Positions 39,576-48,425 of a DNA stretch of 64,000 nucleotides are shown piece after piece (position 1 is the stretch's first letter; each line of letters starts with the position of its first letter). Source of the stretch: Achromobacter sp. MFA1 R4 (GTDB taxonomy: Bacteria > Pseudomonadota > Gammaproteobacteria > Burkholderiales > Burkholderiaceae_B); contig NZ_LT707065.1 of the NCBI RefSeq assembly GCF_900156745.1, positions 5,406,086 through 5,470,085 of the forward strand, in the 5' to 3' direction. The notes under the pieces are model-generated. The model was not told the DNA's origin. It was given only the letters and a program-made list of their open reading frames with translations, and did no database searches. The position numbers and the translations under genes were made by a program.

Positions 39576-40859
39576 TCAGCCAAAGACGCGCGGCAGCCAC
39601 AGCGCGATGTCGGGCCAGAACGCCAGCAGCGCCAGCATCACGAACATGGCTGCGACGAACGGCAGGCTGCCGACGATGACCGCGCTCATGGAACCGCTCT
39701 TGCGCAGGCTCTGCACGACGAACAGGTTCAATCCGACGGGCGGCGTGATCAGGGCGGCCTCGACCAGGATGATGATCACGATGCCGAGCCAGATGGGGTC
39801 GTAGCCCAGCGCGATCATGATGGGCGCGACGATGGGAATCGTCGTGATCATCATGGACAGGGTTTCCATGAAGCAGCCGAGCACCAGATAGAAAATCACC
39901 ACGATCAGCAACATCCAGCCGGGCGACAAGCCAAGCCCGGTGATGGACTTGGTCAATGCATCCGTCAAGCCCGTGGCCGACATGATGAAGTTCAGGAAGC
40001 TCGCCGCGATGACGATCAGCATGATCATCGCCGTGGAGCGCATCGTGCCCTCCATTACCTCGCGCAGCATCGACCAGCTCAGGCGGCGGAACCACGCCGC
40101 CAGGATGAAGGCGCCCAGCACGCCCAGCGCCGCGGCCTCGGTCGGCGTCGCCAGGCCCGCATAGATGGAGCCCACCACCAGGAAGAAGATCCCCATGGGC
40201 GGCGCCAGGTGCACGATGCTGGCCAGGCGCTGGCCCCACGTCGCGCTGATCTTCTTGCCGCCCCACGACGGCTTGGCGACGCAGGCGACGACCACCGTCA
40301 GCATGAACAGCATCGCCATCGCGAAGCCGGGAATGATGCCGGCCAGGTACAGCTTGGGCACCGACGAGTTCGTCAGCACGCCATAGATGACCAGGTTGAT
40401 GGAAGGCGGGATAAGAATGCCCAGCGTGCCGCCCGCGGCAAGACTGCCCAGGAACAGCGGTTCGTTGTAGCCGTACTTGCGGATCTGCGGAATGGCGACG
40501 GTGCCCACGGTGGCCGCGGTGGCCACGCTGGAGCCGGAGGTCGCCGAAAACAGGGTCGACGCGCCGATATTGGCATGCATCAGCCCGCCCGGCAGCCACG
40601 ACAGCCACAGGCTCATGGCGCCGTACATGCGCTCGGCAAAGCCGGCGCGCAGCAAGACCTCGCCCAGCATGATGAAGAGCGGAATCGCGACCAGCAGGAA
40701 CTCGTTGTTCGAGCTCCAGGAAATCTCGCCGATGGCGCGCGTCAGCGGCAGCATCGAGAACATCGGGTCCAGGATCAGGCCCAGCACGCCCAGCGCGGCG
40801 CCCACGGGGATGGACAGGCCGATGAGCACCAGCAATAGTGTCAACGCGGTGGCAATCAT
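39576..40859 (-). CDS. TRAP transporter large permease DctM (second system)
   Basis: 427 residues from MIATALTLLLVL, overlapping the small-subunit stop by four bases (ATGA). FSATSGSSVATAATVGTVAI, GTLGILIPPSINLVIYG, GLATPTEAAALGVLGA and ITPPVGLNLFVVQS are the DctM signatures. Inner-membrane sodium symporter channel. Part of the LysR-TRAP-DUF2848-amidase-DUF1445 unit. Confidence 0.93.
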   Translation of the reverse strand: MIATALTLLLVLIGLSIPVGAALGVLGLILDPMFSMLPLTRAIGEISWSSNNEFLLVAIPLFIMLGEVLLRAGFAERMYGAMSLWLSWLPGGLMHANIGASTLFSATSGSSVATAATVGTVAIPQIRKYGYNEPLFLGSLAAGGTLGILIPPSINLVIYGVLTNSSVPKLYLAGIIPGFAMAMLFMLTVVVACVAKPSWGGKKISATWGQRLASIVHLAPPMGIFFLVVGSIYAGLATPTEAAALGVLGAFILAAWFRRLSWSMLREVMEGTMRSTAMIMLIVIAASFLNFIMSATGLTDALTKSITGLGLSPGWMLLIVVIFYLVLGCFMETLSMMITTIPIVAPIMIALGYDPIWLGIVIIILVEAALITPPVGLNLFVVQSLRKSGSMSAVIVGSLPFVAAMFVMLALLAFWPDIALWLPRVFG

Positions 40860-41476
40860 GCGGATTCTCCCTTGACCATGCGCTCGCCGGCGGCGGCTTC
40901 TTCTTCGGCCTCTTCCTGCGCGGAGCGCACGCCGCAGATCTGCTTGACCAGTTCGATGTCGCCCGTGACCAGGGCGGCAGAGGCGCGCGCCAGCATCAGC
41001 GCGACCGTGATGCACATCCAGCCCAGGCCCAGCATCCACAGGCCCTGCGGAATCCACAGCGGCGTGGCCAGCGGCGTGTTGGCGGTGGACTTCTGGGTCC
41101 AGGACGTCACCACCACGTCGTAGGCGTAGTAGGTCAGGAACACCATGAAGACGGCCAGCGCCACGATGGAAAGCCAGTCCAGCACGGCCGACAGTCGGAC
41201 GGGCAGGTGTTGGTACAGCACGTCGACGCGCACGTTGGCGCGTTGCAGCGTCGCAAAGGCCAGCGCCCAGGACGTGCTGATCGCGAAAGCGTAGCTGGAC
41301 AGTTCGTCCGCGCCGCCGGTCGTGAAGCCCAGGAATTTACGGGCCAGCACGTCAAAGGAGATCAGCAGCACGCTGGCGACCGTCAGGGCGCCGCCGGCCC
41401 ATACGGCCGCGCGCGAAAAGCTCTCGGCGCGCCGCAACAGGCCGCCTAGCAGGCGGAAGTGTTCGGTTTGAGTCAT
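40856..41476 (-). CDS. TRAP transporter small membrane subunit DctQ (second system)
   Basis: 206 residues with four helices (about 24-45, 62-80, 100-122, 147-168) and DVLARKFLGFTTGGADELSS, the DctQ motif. It carries a longer acidic cytosolic tail (AQEEAEEEAAAGERM) than the first system's DctQ. 155 bp downstream of its dctP. Confidence 0.9.
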   Translation of the reverse strand: MTQTEHFRLLGGLLRRAESFSRAAVWAGGALTVASVLLISFDVLARKFLGFTTGGADELSSYAFAISTSWALAFATLQRANVRVDVLYQHLPVRLSAVLDWLSIVALAVFMVFLTYYAYDVVVTSWTQKSTANTPLATPLWIPQGLWMLGLGWMCITVALMLARASAALVTGDIELVKQICGVRSAQEEAEEEAAAGERMVKGESA

Positions 41477-41631
41477 GAATGGAACCTCGGGTGGCTCGGC
41501 CTGGCATCACAGGCGGATGGCGCAGGCCGCTATCGCAAGCCGGAATCGCAAGCCCGTGTCACGGGCGGGTACAGCAGGCCGGCGCGTTGGCCGGCGGACG
41601 CGCCGGCCCGCGGGCTGGCGCGTCCTGGCCT

Positions 41632-42678
41632 TTACTTGCTGGCGGTCAGGTTCAGGGTCTTGCCGACGGTGGCGTTCCAGTCCTTCACGCACTGCGCCGA
41701 GCAACGGGCGGCCCACTTGGGCAGCACGGCCTCTTGCGCCACCTTCTTCAGCAGGGCGCGGTCGGCATCGGAGGGTTGCACCAGAACCATCTTGCCCTTG
41801 ACGGGGAACGGGCATGCGGCAGCGCCGGTGTTGCAGTCATAGCCTTCCTGCGTCTGGCGGGCGGCGGCGTCCCAGATGTTGTCGACCAGCATGGTGATGT
41901 TGGTCTGCAGGAACGTGCGCACCTTCGGATCCAGCTTGTCCCAGGCCTTCTGGTTGACGGCATGGATCTGCTGGTTCCAGTTGATCGGCAGCGCGACCAG
42001 GTGGGTCGACACTTCATACCACTTGGCCGAATAGCCGGACAGCGAACCCGTGATGGCGCAGTCCACGACCTTGTTCTGCAACGCGGGGACCACTTCGCCG
42101 AAGGCCATCGTCACGCTGGAACCGCCCAGCGCCTCGACGAACTCGGCCGTGGTGCGGCTGCTGGTGCGGACCTTCTTGCCCTTGATGTCGGCCAGGCCCT
42201 TGATCTCGGCATTGCAGAACAGCACCTGCGCCGGATAGGTGGAAATGCCCAGCAGCTTGACGTTGTTGCCTTCGCCGTAGAGCTTGGCGTAGACGGGCTC
42301 GAATGCGTCGGTCACGGCGCGCGCGGTCTTGACGTCCGGCGCCAGGCCGGCCAGGTCGATGGCTTCGTTGATGGGATTGTCGCTGGCGAAGTACGACAGC
42401 GTGGCGGTGCCGAATTCGATCACGCCCTGCGACATCAGGCGCAGCAGCTCAGGCCCCTTCAGGCCCATTTCGTTGAAGCCCTTGATTTCCGCCGTGACTT
42501 GTCCCTTGGACAGCTCGGGAATCGTCTTGGTCCAGAACGGCTTCTCGTAGTCGTTGTAAGCGGTCAGGTTGGACAGGCCGCCCACGACCTTCAGATTGGT
42601 CTTGGGCAGGTCCTGGGCCTGGACGGCGCCGGCCAACAGGCTGGCGGCGACGGCGGCGAAAGCAAGAGACTTCTTCAT
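41632..42678 (-). CDS. TRAP transporter substrate-binding protein DctP (second system)
   Basis: 348 residues, signal peptide cleaved after VQA (about 21). DctP fold with GLADIKGKKVRTSSRTTAEF holding the hinge Arg, and NKVVDCAITGSLSGYSAKWYE. The C-terminal third holds four closely spaced cysteines (DCNTGAAACP and ARCSAQC), unusual for a DctP and likely disulfide-bonded in the periplasm. AGGAG lies 7 bases before the ATG; a TTG two codons earlier is possible. First structural gene after the LysR regulator. Confidence 0.9.
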   Translation of the reverse strand: MKKSLAFAAVAASLLAGAVQAQDLPKTNLKVVGGLSNLTAYNDYEKPFWTKTIPELSKGQVTAEIKGFNEMGLKGPELLRLMSQGVIEFGTATLSYFASDNPINEAIDLAGLAPDVKTARAVTDAFEPVYAKLYGEGNNVKLLGISTYPAQVLFCNAEIKGLADIKGKKVRTSSRTTAEFVEALGGSSVTMAFGEVVPALQNKVVDCAITGSLSGYSAKWYEVSTHLVALPINWNQQIHAVNQKAWDKLDPKVRTFLQTNITMLVDNIWDAAARQTQEGYDCNTGAAACPFPVKGKMVLVQPSDADRALLKKVAQEAVLPKWAARCSAQCVKDWNATVGKTLNLTASK

Positions 42679-42848
42679 GGACAAAACTCCTGGCTGGCGG
42701 GATCGTCTGTCGCGCGCGGGATCCCGTTATCCTGGTCGCGCGCCGTTAAGAATCGGGTGTCAGGGATGCAAGGCAGGGACAGGAAATGCGTCAGGTCCGA
42801 CGTGCAACTGATGCCTATTCATGGTTTTTCCCCCGCACTGTGTATCCA

Positions 42849-42872
42849 GGCGCTACTTATTTCTGTAGCGCC
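42849..42872. promoter_or_regulatory. Perfect dyad between LysR gene and TRAP genes
   Basis: GGCGCTAC-N8-GTAGCGCC, a perfect 8-bp inverted repeat in the 415-bp gap, 170 bases upstream of the DctP start. It lacks a T-tract on either strand and is placed as an operator for the LysR regulator would be; a transcript hairpin is the alternative. Elsewhere in this gap I see only a run of eight T (42930-42937) next to TTTATA on the minus strand, a possible -10. Confidence 0.45.
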
Positions 42873-43093
42873 ATTGCATCGCCAGGGGCGGCGACCGTCC
42901 AATCGTATGTTCCGATGTGGGGGTATAAATTTTTTTTGGGTCTCGCCGCGCGATTTGCCGCCGTTTTTCGCAAACGACGCATCGGCGCGGCTTTGCGGCG
43001 GATGCCGCACTGCGCAAACCCGCCCGGCAGGCGCGCCGGCCACGGGTGGCGCGGCGCCCCATCTGGGGAAAACACCTACGGCCATTTGGCCGT

Positions 43094-43981
43094 TCAGGCC
43101 TGCGCCGCGACCTTCTGCGCCATCTGCGCGATGATGCGCACGGCGTGGCTGTCTGGCCCCTGCACCCAGGTGGCGGTAAAGCTCAGCTCGGGCAGCGGAT
43201 CGGCCTGCACCTGCAGGATCCGCAGTTCGCCGCGGGCCAGTTCCTTGCCCAGGAACACGGGCGCGATCACGCTGGTGCCGATTGCATCCTGCGTCATCCG
43301 CACCACCATGGACATCGACGCGCTGCCATACATGCGCGGCGACGCGATCCCCGCCCGCGTGAGCATGTCGCGCACCACGCGGTACGGCGAACTGTTGGAC
43401 GGATACGTGATGATCGGCAGCTTGCCGATCGTCGCCAGCGTCAGGGGCTCCGGCCCCAGGTCCAGCAACGGGCTCGCCACCCACGCCAGCGGATAGGTGC
43501 ACAGCGGCAGGTTCTCGACCCGGGCCTCCAGCACCGGCCCCATCAGGAACGCCAGGTCGATCTGGCGCGACATCAGGTGCGAGCGCAGCACATGCGTGGT
43601 GTCCACCTCGATCTCGAGCACCAGCGCCGGATACGTCGCATGGATCAGTTCGATGAGGGCCGGCAGCCAGGTCTGCACGATGGTCTCGGCCACGCCGATG
43701 CGCACCGTGCCGGACATGACGTTCTGCTCGCGCGCGGCCTCGAACATGTCGCGCCGCACCTGCAGCATGCGCTCCGCGTGCGACAGCAGTTCATGCCCCT
43801 TGGCCGTCAGCTTGACGCCGCGCGCATCGCGGTCGAACAGCTTGACGCCCAGGTCCGCCTCGAGCGAGGCGATGCGCTGCGAGACCGCGGGCTGCGTGGT
43901 GTTGAGCTTGTCCGACGCGGCGCGAAAGCTGCCCAGCGTGGCGACCCAGAAAAAAGTTTCGACGTTTCGTAGTTCTATCAT
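43094..43981 (-). CDS. LysR-type transcriptional regulator
   Basis: 295 residues. N-terminal winged HTH (about 3-60: FFWVATLGSFRAASDKLNTT, QPAVSQRIASLE) and the periplasmic-binding-like effector domain (about 90-290). The start MIELRNVETFF is the family start; the frame is open far upstream through antisense of the EamA gene. It heads, on the same strand, the TRAP-DUF2848-amidase-DUF1445 genes and presumably senses the imported compound. Divergent from the EamA transporter. Confidence 0.92.
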   Translation of the reverse strand: MIELRNVETFFWVATLGSFRAASDKLNTTQPAVSQRIASLEADLGVKLFDRDARGVKLTAKGHELLSHAERMLQVRRDMFEAAREQNVMSGTVRIGVAETIVQTWLPALIELIHATYPALVLEIEVDTTHVLRSHLMSRQIDLAFLMGPVLEARVENLPLCTYPLAWVASPLLDLGPEPLTLATIGKLPIITYPSNSSPYRVVRDMLTRAGIASPRMYGSASMSMVVRMTQDAIGTSVIAPVFLGKELARGELRILQVQADPLPELSFTATWVQGPDSHAVRIIAQMAQKVAAQA

Positions 43982-44092
43982 TGGCCTGTTCCCCTGCCGG
44001 GATGAGCGTATCATGTCAGCCGCCCCGCGCCGCGTCGCCTGCATCAGTCCGATGGCGCGACGGTCCCTACATCCAGAACAGGAGCCCTGTCC

Positions 44093-45067
44093 ATGTCCCC
44101 GGCCGATAACGGTCGCCCGCGCCCCGGCGCATCCGCCGCGCGCGGCCCGATGATCGGTGTGCTGCTGCTGGTGCTGTCGATGTGGACCCTGTCCTGCCTG
44201 GACGCCAGCGGCAAGTGGGTCATGGATGCGGGCGTGCCGCTCCTGGTGCTGTCCTGGTTTCGTTATGCCATTCACCTGGTGCTGGTGCTGGCACTGGTCC
44301 TGCCGGCCCGCGGCACCGCCGTGCTGCGCAGCAAGAAGCCGCGCGAGCAGCTCGTGCGCGGCGGCTCGATGTTCCTGGCCACGCTCATGTTCTTTACGAC
44401 GCTGAGCTACATCCCGCAGGCCGAGGCCACGTCCATCAACTTCCTGGCGCCGCTGCTGGTGCTGTCGCTGGCGCCCTGGATCCTGAACGAACCCGCGCGC
44501 CTGTCGCGCTTCGTCGCCGCGGGCATTGCCTTCGTCGGCGTGCTCATCGTCATCCGTCCCGGCGGCGGGCTGCATCCCATCGGAACGATCTTCGGGCTGT
44601 TGACGGCCTGTTGCTTTACCGCGCAATTCATCGCCACGCGCCGCGTGGCGGGCGACGACCCGTTCACGTCCCTGATCTGGAGCGGCGCGGTGGGCACCGT
44701 GTGCCTGACGGTCACCCTGCCCTTCATCCTGCCGCCCGCCCTGCCCGTGCTGCAGGGCCTGTCCACGCTGGACTGGATCGTGCTGATCTCGACCGGCGTC
44801 ACCGGCGGCCTGGGCCATCTGTTCCAGATCGCCGCCTACCGCCGCGCCCCGGCTTCCACGCTGGCCCCGTTCATCTACCTGCAGATCATCAGCGCGGCGT
44901 CGGTGGGCTGGCTGGTGTGGGGCCACTTCCCGGACGCGCTGACGTGGCTGGGCATCGCGATCATCTGCGCCAGCGGCATGGGCATCGGCCTGGTCGAATG
45001 GCGACGCAGCCGCGCCCAGGGCGCCGTCCCGGCCGGTTCCGCCGCCGGCAAGACGGCCGCACGCTGA
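44093..45067 (+). CDS. EamA/DMT-family transporter
   Basis: 324 residues, ten predicted helices in two EamA repeats (about 20-140 and 160-305). [16 protein letters not shown], the first-repeat [12 protein letters not shown] and second-repeat [17 protein letters not shown] are typical of drug/metabolite exporters of this group. GGAG lies 9 bases before the ATG. Divergent from the LysR gene across 111 bp, so it may share that regulator; the substrate could be a metabolite of the neighbouring pathway or unrelated. Confidence 0.88.
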   Translation: MSPADNGRPRPGASAARGPMIGVLLLVLSMWTLSCLDASGKWVMDAGVPLLVLSWFRYAIHLVLVLALVLPARGTAVLRSKKPREQLVRGGSMFLATLMFFTTLSYIPQAEATSINFLAPLLVLSLAPWILNEPARLSRFVAAGIAFVGVLIVIRPGGGLHPIGTIFGLLTACCFTAQFIATRRVAGDDPFTSLIWSGAVGTVCLTVTLPFILPPALPVLQGLSTLDWIVLISTGVTGGLGHLFQIAAYRRAPASTLAPFIYLQIISAASVGWLVWGHFPDALTWLGIAIICASGMGIGLVEWRRSRAQGAVPAGSAAGKTAAR

Positions 45068-45173
45068 ACGGCGGCCGGCCCGCCGCCGCGGGCCGACCGC
45101 CTCCCGTACAATGCGCTTCGCCTTTTGCCCTATGCGGCATCGGCCCCTGGCGTATCCCCAACAAGAGGCCCTC

Positions 45174-46364
45174 ATGATCATCAAGCCCCGCGTGCGCGGT
45201 TTCATCTGCGTCACCACCCATCCCGTCGGCTGCGAGGCCAACGTCAAGAACCAGATCGACTACGTGAAGGCGCAGGGAGCGGTGCCCGGGGGGCCCAAGC
45301 GCGTGCTGGTGCTGGGTGCATCGACCGGTTACGGACTGGCCGCGCGCATCACCGCGGCATTCGGCTGTGGCGCGCAGACGCTGGGCGTCTTCTACGAACG
45401 CCCGGGCGAAGCCAGCAAGGCGGGCACGCCGGGCTGGTACAACAGCGCCGCCTTCCACAAGTTCGCCGAGGCCGAAGGCCTGACCGCGCAAAGCATCAAT
45501 GGCGATGCGTTCTCCGACGAGATCAAGCAAAAGACCATCGCCGCCATCAAGGCGGGCATGGGTCAGGTCGACCAGGTCATCTACAGCCTGGCCGCCCCGC
45601 GCCGCACGCATCCGAAGACCGGGCAGGTCCACAACTCCACCCTCAAGCCCATCGGCAAGTCCGTGACCCTGCGCGGCCTGGACACCGACAAGGAGCTCAT
45701 CAAGGACGGCGTGCTGGAACCGGCCTCGCAAGCCGAGATCGACGCCACCGTCGCCGTGATGGGCGGCGAGGACTGGCAGATGTGGATCGATGCGCTGCAG
45801 GCGGCCGGCGTGCTGGCTGAAGGCGCCACCACCACCGCCTTTACGTATCTGGGCGAAAAGATCACGCACGACATCTACTGGAACGGCTCGATCGGCGCCG
45901 CCAAGAAAGACCTGGACCAGAAGGTGCTGGACATCCGCGCAAAGCTTGCGGCCCATGGCGGGGACGCGCGCGTGTCGGTGCTCAAGGCCGTCGTGACGCA
46001 GGCCAGCTCGGCCATTCCGATGATGCCGCTGTACCTGTCGCTGCTCTTCAAAGTCATGAAGGAAGACGGCACCCATGAAGGCTGCATCGAGCAGGTGTAT
46101 GGCCTCTACCGCGACAGCCTCTGCGGCCCCTCGCCCATCATGGATGAGGAAGGACGCCTGCGCGCCGACCGCAAGGAACTGGCCCCGCACGTACAGGCGC
46201 AAGTACAGGCCCTATGGAACCAGGTCGACACCGGCAGCCTTTATACGCTGACCGATTTTGCGGGCTACAAGCGCGAATTCCTGCGCCTCTTCGGCTTTGA
46301 ATTCGACGGCGTGGATTATGACGCCGACGTCGATCCCGTCGTGGAAATGCGTGGACTGATCTGA
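45174..46364 (+). CDS. fabV: Trans-2-enoyl-ACP/CoA reductase FabV
   Basis: 396 residues. NADH-dependent last step of fatty-acid elongation. The cofactor motif GASTGYGLA, the catalytic [10 protein letters not shown] (Tyr235-x8-Lys244, the FabV spacing rather than the shorter FabI one) and [10 protein letters not shown] are clear. FabV enzymes are known to be poorly inhibited by triclosan, so intrinsic tolerance is a fair prediction if no FabI is also present. A -10-like TACAAT lies at 45107-45112. Start at [10 protein letters not shown], the family start. Confidence 0.96.
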   Translation: MIIKPRVRGFICVTTHPVGCEANVKNQIDYVKAQGAVPGGPKRVLVLGASTGYGLAARITAAFGCGAQTLGVFYERPGEASKAGTPGWYNSAAFHKFAEAEGLTAQSINGDAFSDEIKQKTIAAIKAGMGQVDQVIYSLAAPRRTHPKTGQVHNSTLKPIGKSVTLRGLDTDKELIKDGVLEPASQAEIDATVAVMGGEDWQMWIDALQAAGVLAEGATTTAFTYLGEKITHDIYWNGSIGAAKKDLDQKVLDIRAKLAAHGGDARVSVLKAVVTQASSAIPMMPLYLSLLFKVMKEDGTHEGCIEQVYGLYRDSLCGPSPIMDEEGRLRADRKELAPHVQAQVQALWNQVDTGSLYTLTDFAGYKREFLRLFGFEFDGVDYDADVDPVVEMRGLI

Positions 46365-46400
46365 CCAGCCGCGGGGCCCGCGGGCCTCGCGTGCCTGGCT

Positions 46401-46418
46401 GCCCCGGCCAGCCGGGGC
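46401..46418. terminator. Hairpin between convergent fabV and pilin-like gene
   Basis: GCCCCGG-CCAG-CCGGGGC, a perfect 7-bp stem, 37 bases past fabV and 11 bases past the convergent gene's stop. No T-tract, so termination is only presumed. Confidence 0.4.
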
Positions 46419-46428
46419 GCCGCCTCGG

Positions 46429-46734
46429 TCAGATGTATTCCAACGTGACCACGTACCGTTTGGACGCGGCGCGCCCTGCCTGAGGGCCTTCCGCAGGCAC
46501 CTGCACCACACTCGTCTTGACGCGTAGCGCCGGATCGAACGTGCCTTGGCCGCGGACCGGGGCGCAGGCGACCGTGGGACGCGCGGCAGGATTGGCGTGC
46601 GTCACGCGGGGCATGCAACTACTGGGTTCTACGACTGCACCGACGAAGCGGATGACTCCGCCGTCCGCGCTGGCGACCGCCGGGGCCAGCAAAGCAACAA
46701 ACAAGGATGCATGGATTGACGAACGTATAGACAT
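46429..46734 (-). CDS. Miniature type-1 pilin-like exported protein
   Basis: 101 residues with a signal peptide (about 1-23, ending ASA). The mature start DGGVIRFVGAVVEPSSC copies the first beta strand and first Cys of FimA-type pilins, and a second Cys (TVACAP) and a C-terminal alternating strand (KRYVVTLEYI) complete a short pilin-like pattern. At about 78 mature residues it is half the size of a normal subunit, and no chaperone or usher gene is near. AAGGAG before the ATG argues for expression. It could be a reduced adhesin, a periplasmic protein or a decaying pilin gene. Confidence 0.7.
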   Translation of the reverse strand: MSIRSSIHASLFVALLAPAVASADGGVIRFVGAVVEPSSCMPRVTHANPAARPTVACAPVRGQGTFDPALRVKTSVVQVPAEGPQAGRAASKRYVVTLEYI

Positions 46735-47085
46735 GGCAACTCCTTGGCGTGGGTAAGAACAAGAACGGCACTGCATTCTTCATTCCTATTACGGCGCTTT
46801 TGCGCAAAAGCTAAGGCCGCACCAAGTAATCCGTCCGACCTGCCGCATCTGCGCGGGTATTCAATGCCAACTTCGTCGTTGAAAAGAGCCTACTCCGGTT
46901 GTTTTTACGCAGCAATTCGATTTTTTAATAATTTTTCGATTGACGCTGCACAGGCGCAACATTGCAGGTCGAACTGCAAACACAGATTGCAGAAATGATT
47001 TTTTGACGACGCGGGCCTGCCGCACTGACGCGCGTCAAGGCCATCGCAAGACAGAAAGCGCCGCGAGCGCGGCGCGAGAATCGCG
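46735..47085. other. AT-rich intergenic region between pilin-like gene and ybbA
   Basis: 351 bp without a credible gene and much richer in A+T than its surroundings (a TTTTTTAATAATTTTT stretch near 46921-46936). The dyad TTGCAG-GTCGAA-CTGCAA lies at 46962-46979 and a third TTGCAG at 46987-46992. It could hold the promoter for the leftward pilin-like gene, but I could not assign clear -35/-10 hexamers. Confidence 0.45.
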
Positions 47086-47763
47086 TCAGGCGCCCTGGAC
47101 CATGCGGCCCGCGGCCAGCACGAGTTGCCGCCCGCAGCGCGCGGCCAGTTGGGCATCGTGGGTCACCAGCACCAGCGTCGTGCCGTGTTCGCGGTGCAGG
47201 TCGAACATCAGGTCGATGACCGTCACGCCCGTGGCGGCGTCCAGGCTGCCGGTGGGCTCGTCCGCAAACAGCAGATCGGGCTGCACCACGAAGGCCCGGG
47301 CCAGCGACACGCGCTGCTGCTCGCCGCCCGACAGGGTGCGCGGATAGTGGTGCAGGCGCGCACCCAGCCCGACCCGCTCAAGCATGGCCTGCGCGGCCTC
47401 GCGCGCCGCCTGGCCGGCCAACTCCAGCGGCAGCATCACGTTTTCCAGCGCCGTCAGGTTGGGCAGGAGCTGGAACGACTGGAACACGAAACCGACATGA
47501 TTGGCCCGCAGGCGCGCACGGCCGTCCTCGTCGAGCGCGAACAGGTCCTGCCCCGCCAGGTGTACGCTGCCCATGCTGGGAACATCCAGGCCGGCCAGGA
47601 GTCCCAGCAAGGTGGACTTGCCCGAGCCGGAGCTGCCCGTGATGGCCACGGCGCTGCCCGCGGCGACCGTAAAATCAATGCCTTCCAGGATAGAGAGCGT
47701 CCCGCCGGCATCGGCCACCCGCTTGCCCAGCCCTTTCACCACGATCGAGTTATTGCTATCCAT
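47086..47763 (-). CDS. ybbA: ABC transporter ATPase, YbbA/LolD class
   Basis: 225 residues. Walker A GSSGSGKST, Q-loop VFQSFQLLPNLTALENV, signature LSGGEQQRVSLARAF, Walker B LLFADEPTGSLD and VTHD switch are those of the MacB/LolD/YbbA type-VII group. As in E. coli it diverges from tesA, but the ybbP-like permease expected downstream is not found in this window. Its ATG shares CATG with the tesA ATG. Confidence 0.88.
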   Translation of the reverse strand: MDSNNSIVVKGLGKRVADAGGTLSILEGIDFTVAAGSAVAITGSSGSGKSTLLGLLAGLDVPSMGSVHLAGQDLFALDEDGRARLRANHVGFVFQSFQLLPNLTALENVMLPLELAGQAAREAAQAMLERVGLGARLHHYPRTLSGGEQQRVSLARAFVVQPDLLFADEPTGSLDAATGVTVIDLMFDLHREHGTTLVLVTHDAQLAARCGRQLVLAAGRMVQGA

Positions 47764-48409
47764 GCGCCTATTTTCCCGTCTGCTTCTTGTGACTGCCTTT
47801 GCGACCGCCTCGGCGGCGCCCGCCCTCGCTCAGACCGCCGCGGCAGCCCAGGGTTCCGCCCCGCGCACCGTGCTGGTGGTGGGCGACAGCCTGTCCGCCG
47901 AATACGGCATCAAGCGCGGCACCGGCTGGGTGCCCTTGCTGTCGGCGAGGATCTCCGAACAATACCCGAAGTTCCAGGTCGTCAACGCCAGCATCAGCGG
48001 CGACACGACCAGCGGCGGCGTTGCGCGCCTGCCTGCCCTGCTGCGCCAGCATGCGCCGGCCGTGGTGGTGCTGGAGCTGGGCGCCAACGACGCCCTGCGC
48101 GGCCTGCCCCTGAACATGACCGAGCAGAATCTGCGCACCATGGCCCAGGCGGCCCGCAAGGCCGATGCCGACGTGCTGATCGTCGGCATGCAGATCCCGC
48201 CCAATTACGGCCGGGATTACGCACAGCGCTTCGCGGCCGTGTTTTCCAAGGTCGCCAAAGACGAAAAAGCCCGGCTCGTGCCCTTCCTGATGGAAGGTAT
48301 TGCAACGAACCGGGCGATGTTCCAGGCTGACGGCATCCATCCGAACGAGGATGCGCAGCCTCAACTGCTGGACAACGTGTGGCCGGCGCTGCGGCCCATG
48401 TTGAACTGA
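47762..48409 (+). CDS. tesA: Periplasmic esterase/acyl-CoA thioesterase I
   Basis: 215 residues with a signal peptide (about 1-23, ALA). SGNH/GDSL hydrolase: block I VVGDSLSAEYG (Ser43), block II NASISGDTTSGGVARL, block III LGANDALRG and the C-terminal DGIHPN with the Asp-His pair. Multifunctional thioesterase/lysophospholipase/arylesterase in E. coli. The start ATG overlaps the divergent ybbA start and no Shine-Dalgarno is visible, so its promoter must lie inside ybbA. Confidence 0.93.
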   Translation: MRLFSRLLLVTAFATASAAPALAQTAAAAQGSAPRTVLVVGDSLSAEYGIKRGTGWVPLLSARISEQYPKFQVVNASISGDTTSGGVARLPALLRQHAPAVVVLELGANDALRGLPLNMTEQNLRTMAQAARKADADVLIVGMQIPPNYGRDYAQRFAAVFSKVAKDEKARLVPFLMEGIATNRAMFQADGIHPNEDAQPQLLDNVWPALRPMLN

Positions 48410-48425
48410 ACCTGCGCCGGGGCGG

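Noticed and set aside
46935-46995. LexA-type site near the repeated TTGCAG/CTGCAA motifs
   Set aside because: The CTG and CAG spacings are not the 10 bases needed for an SOS box.
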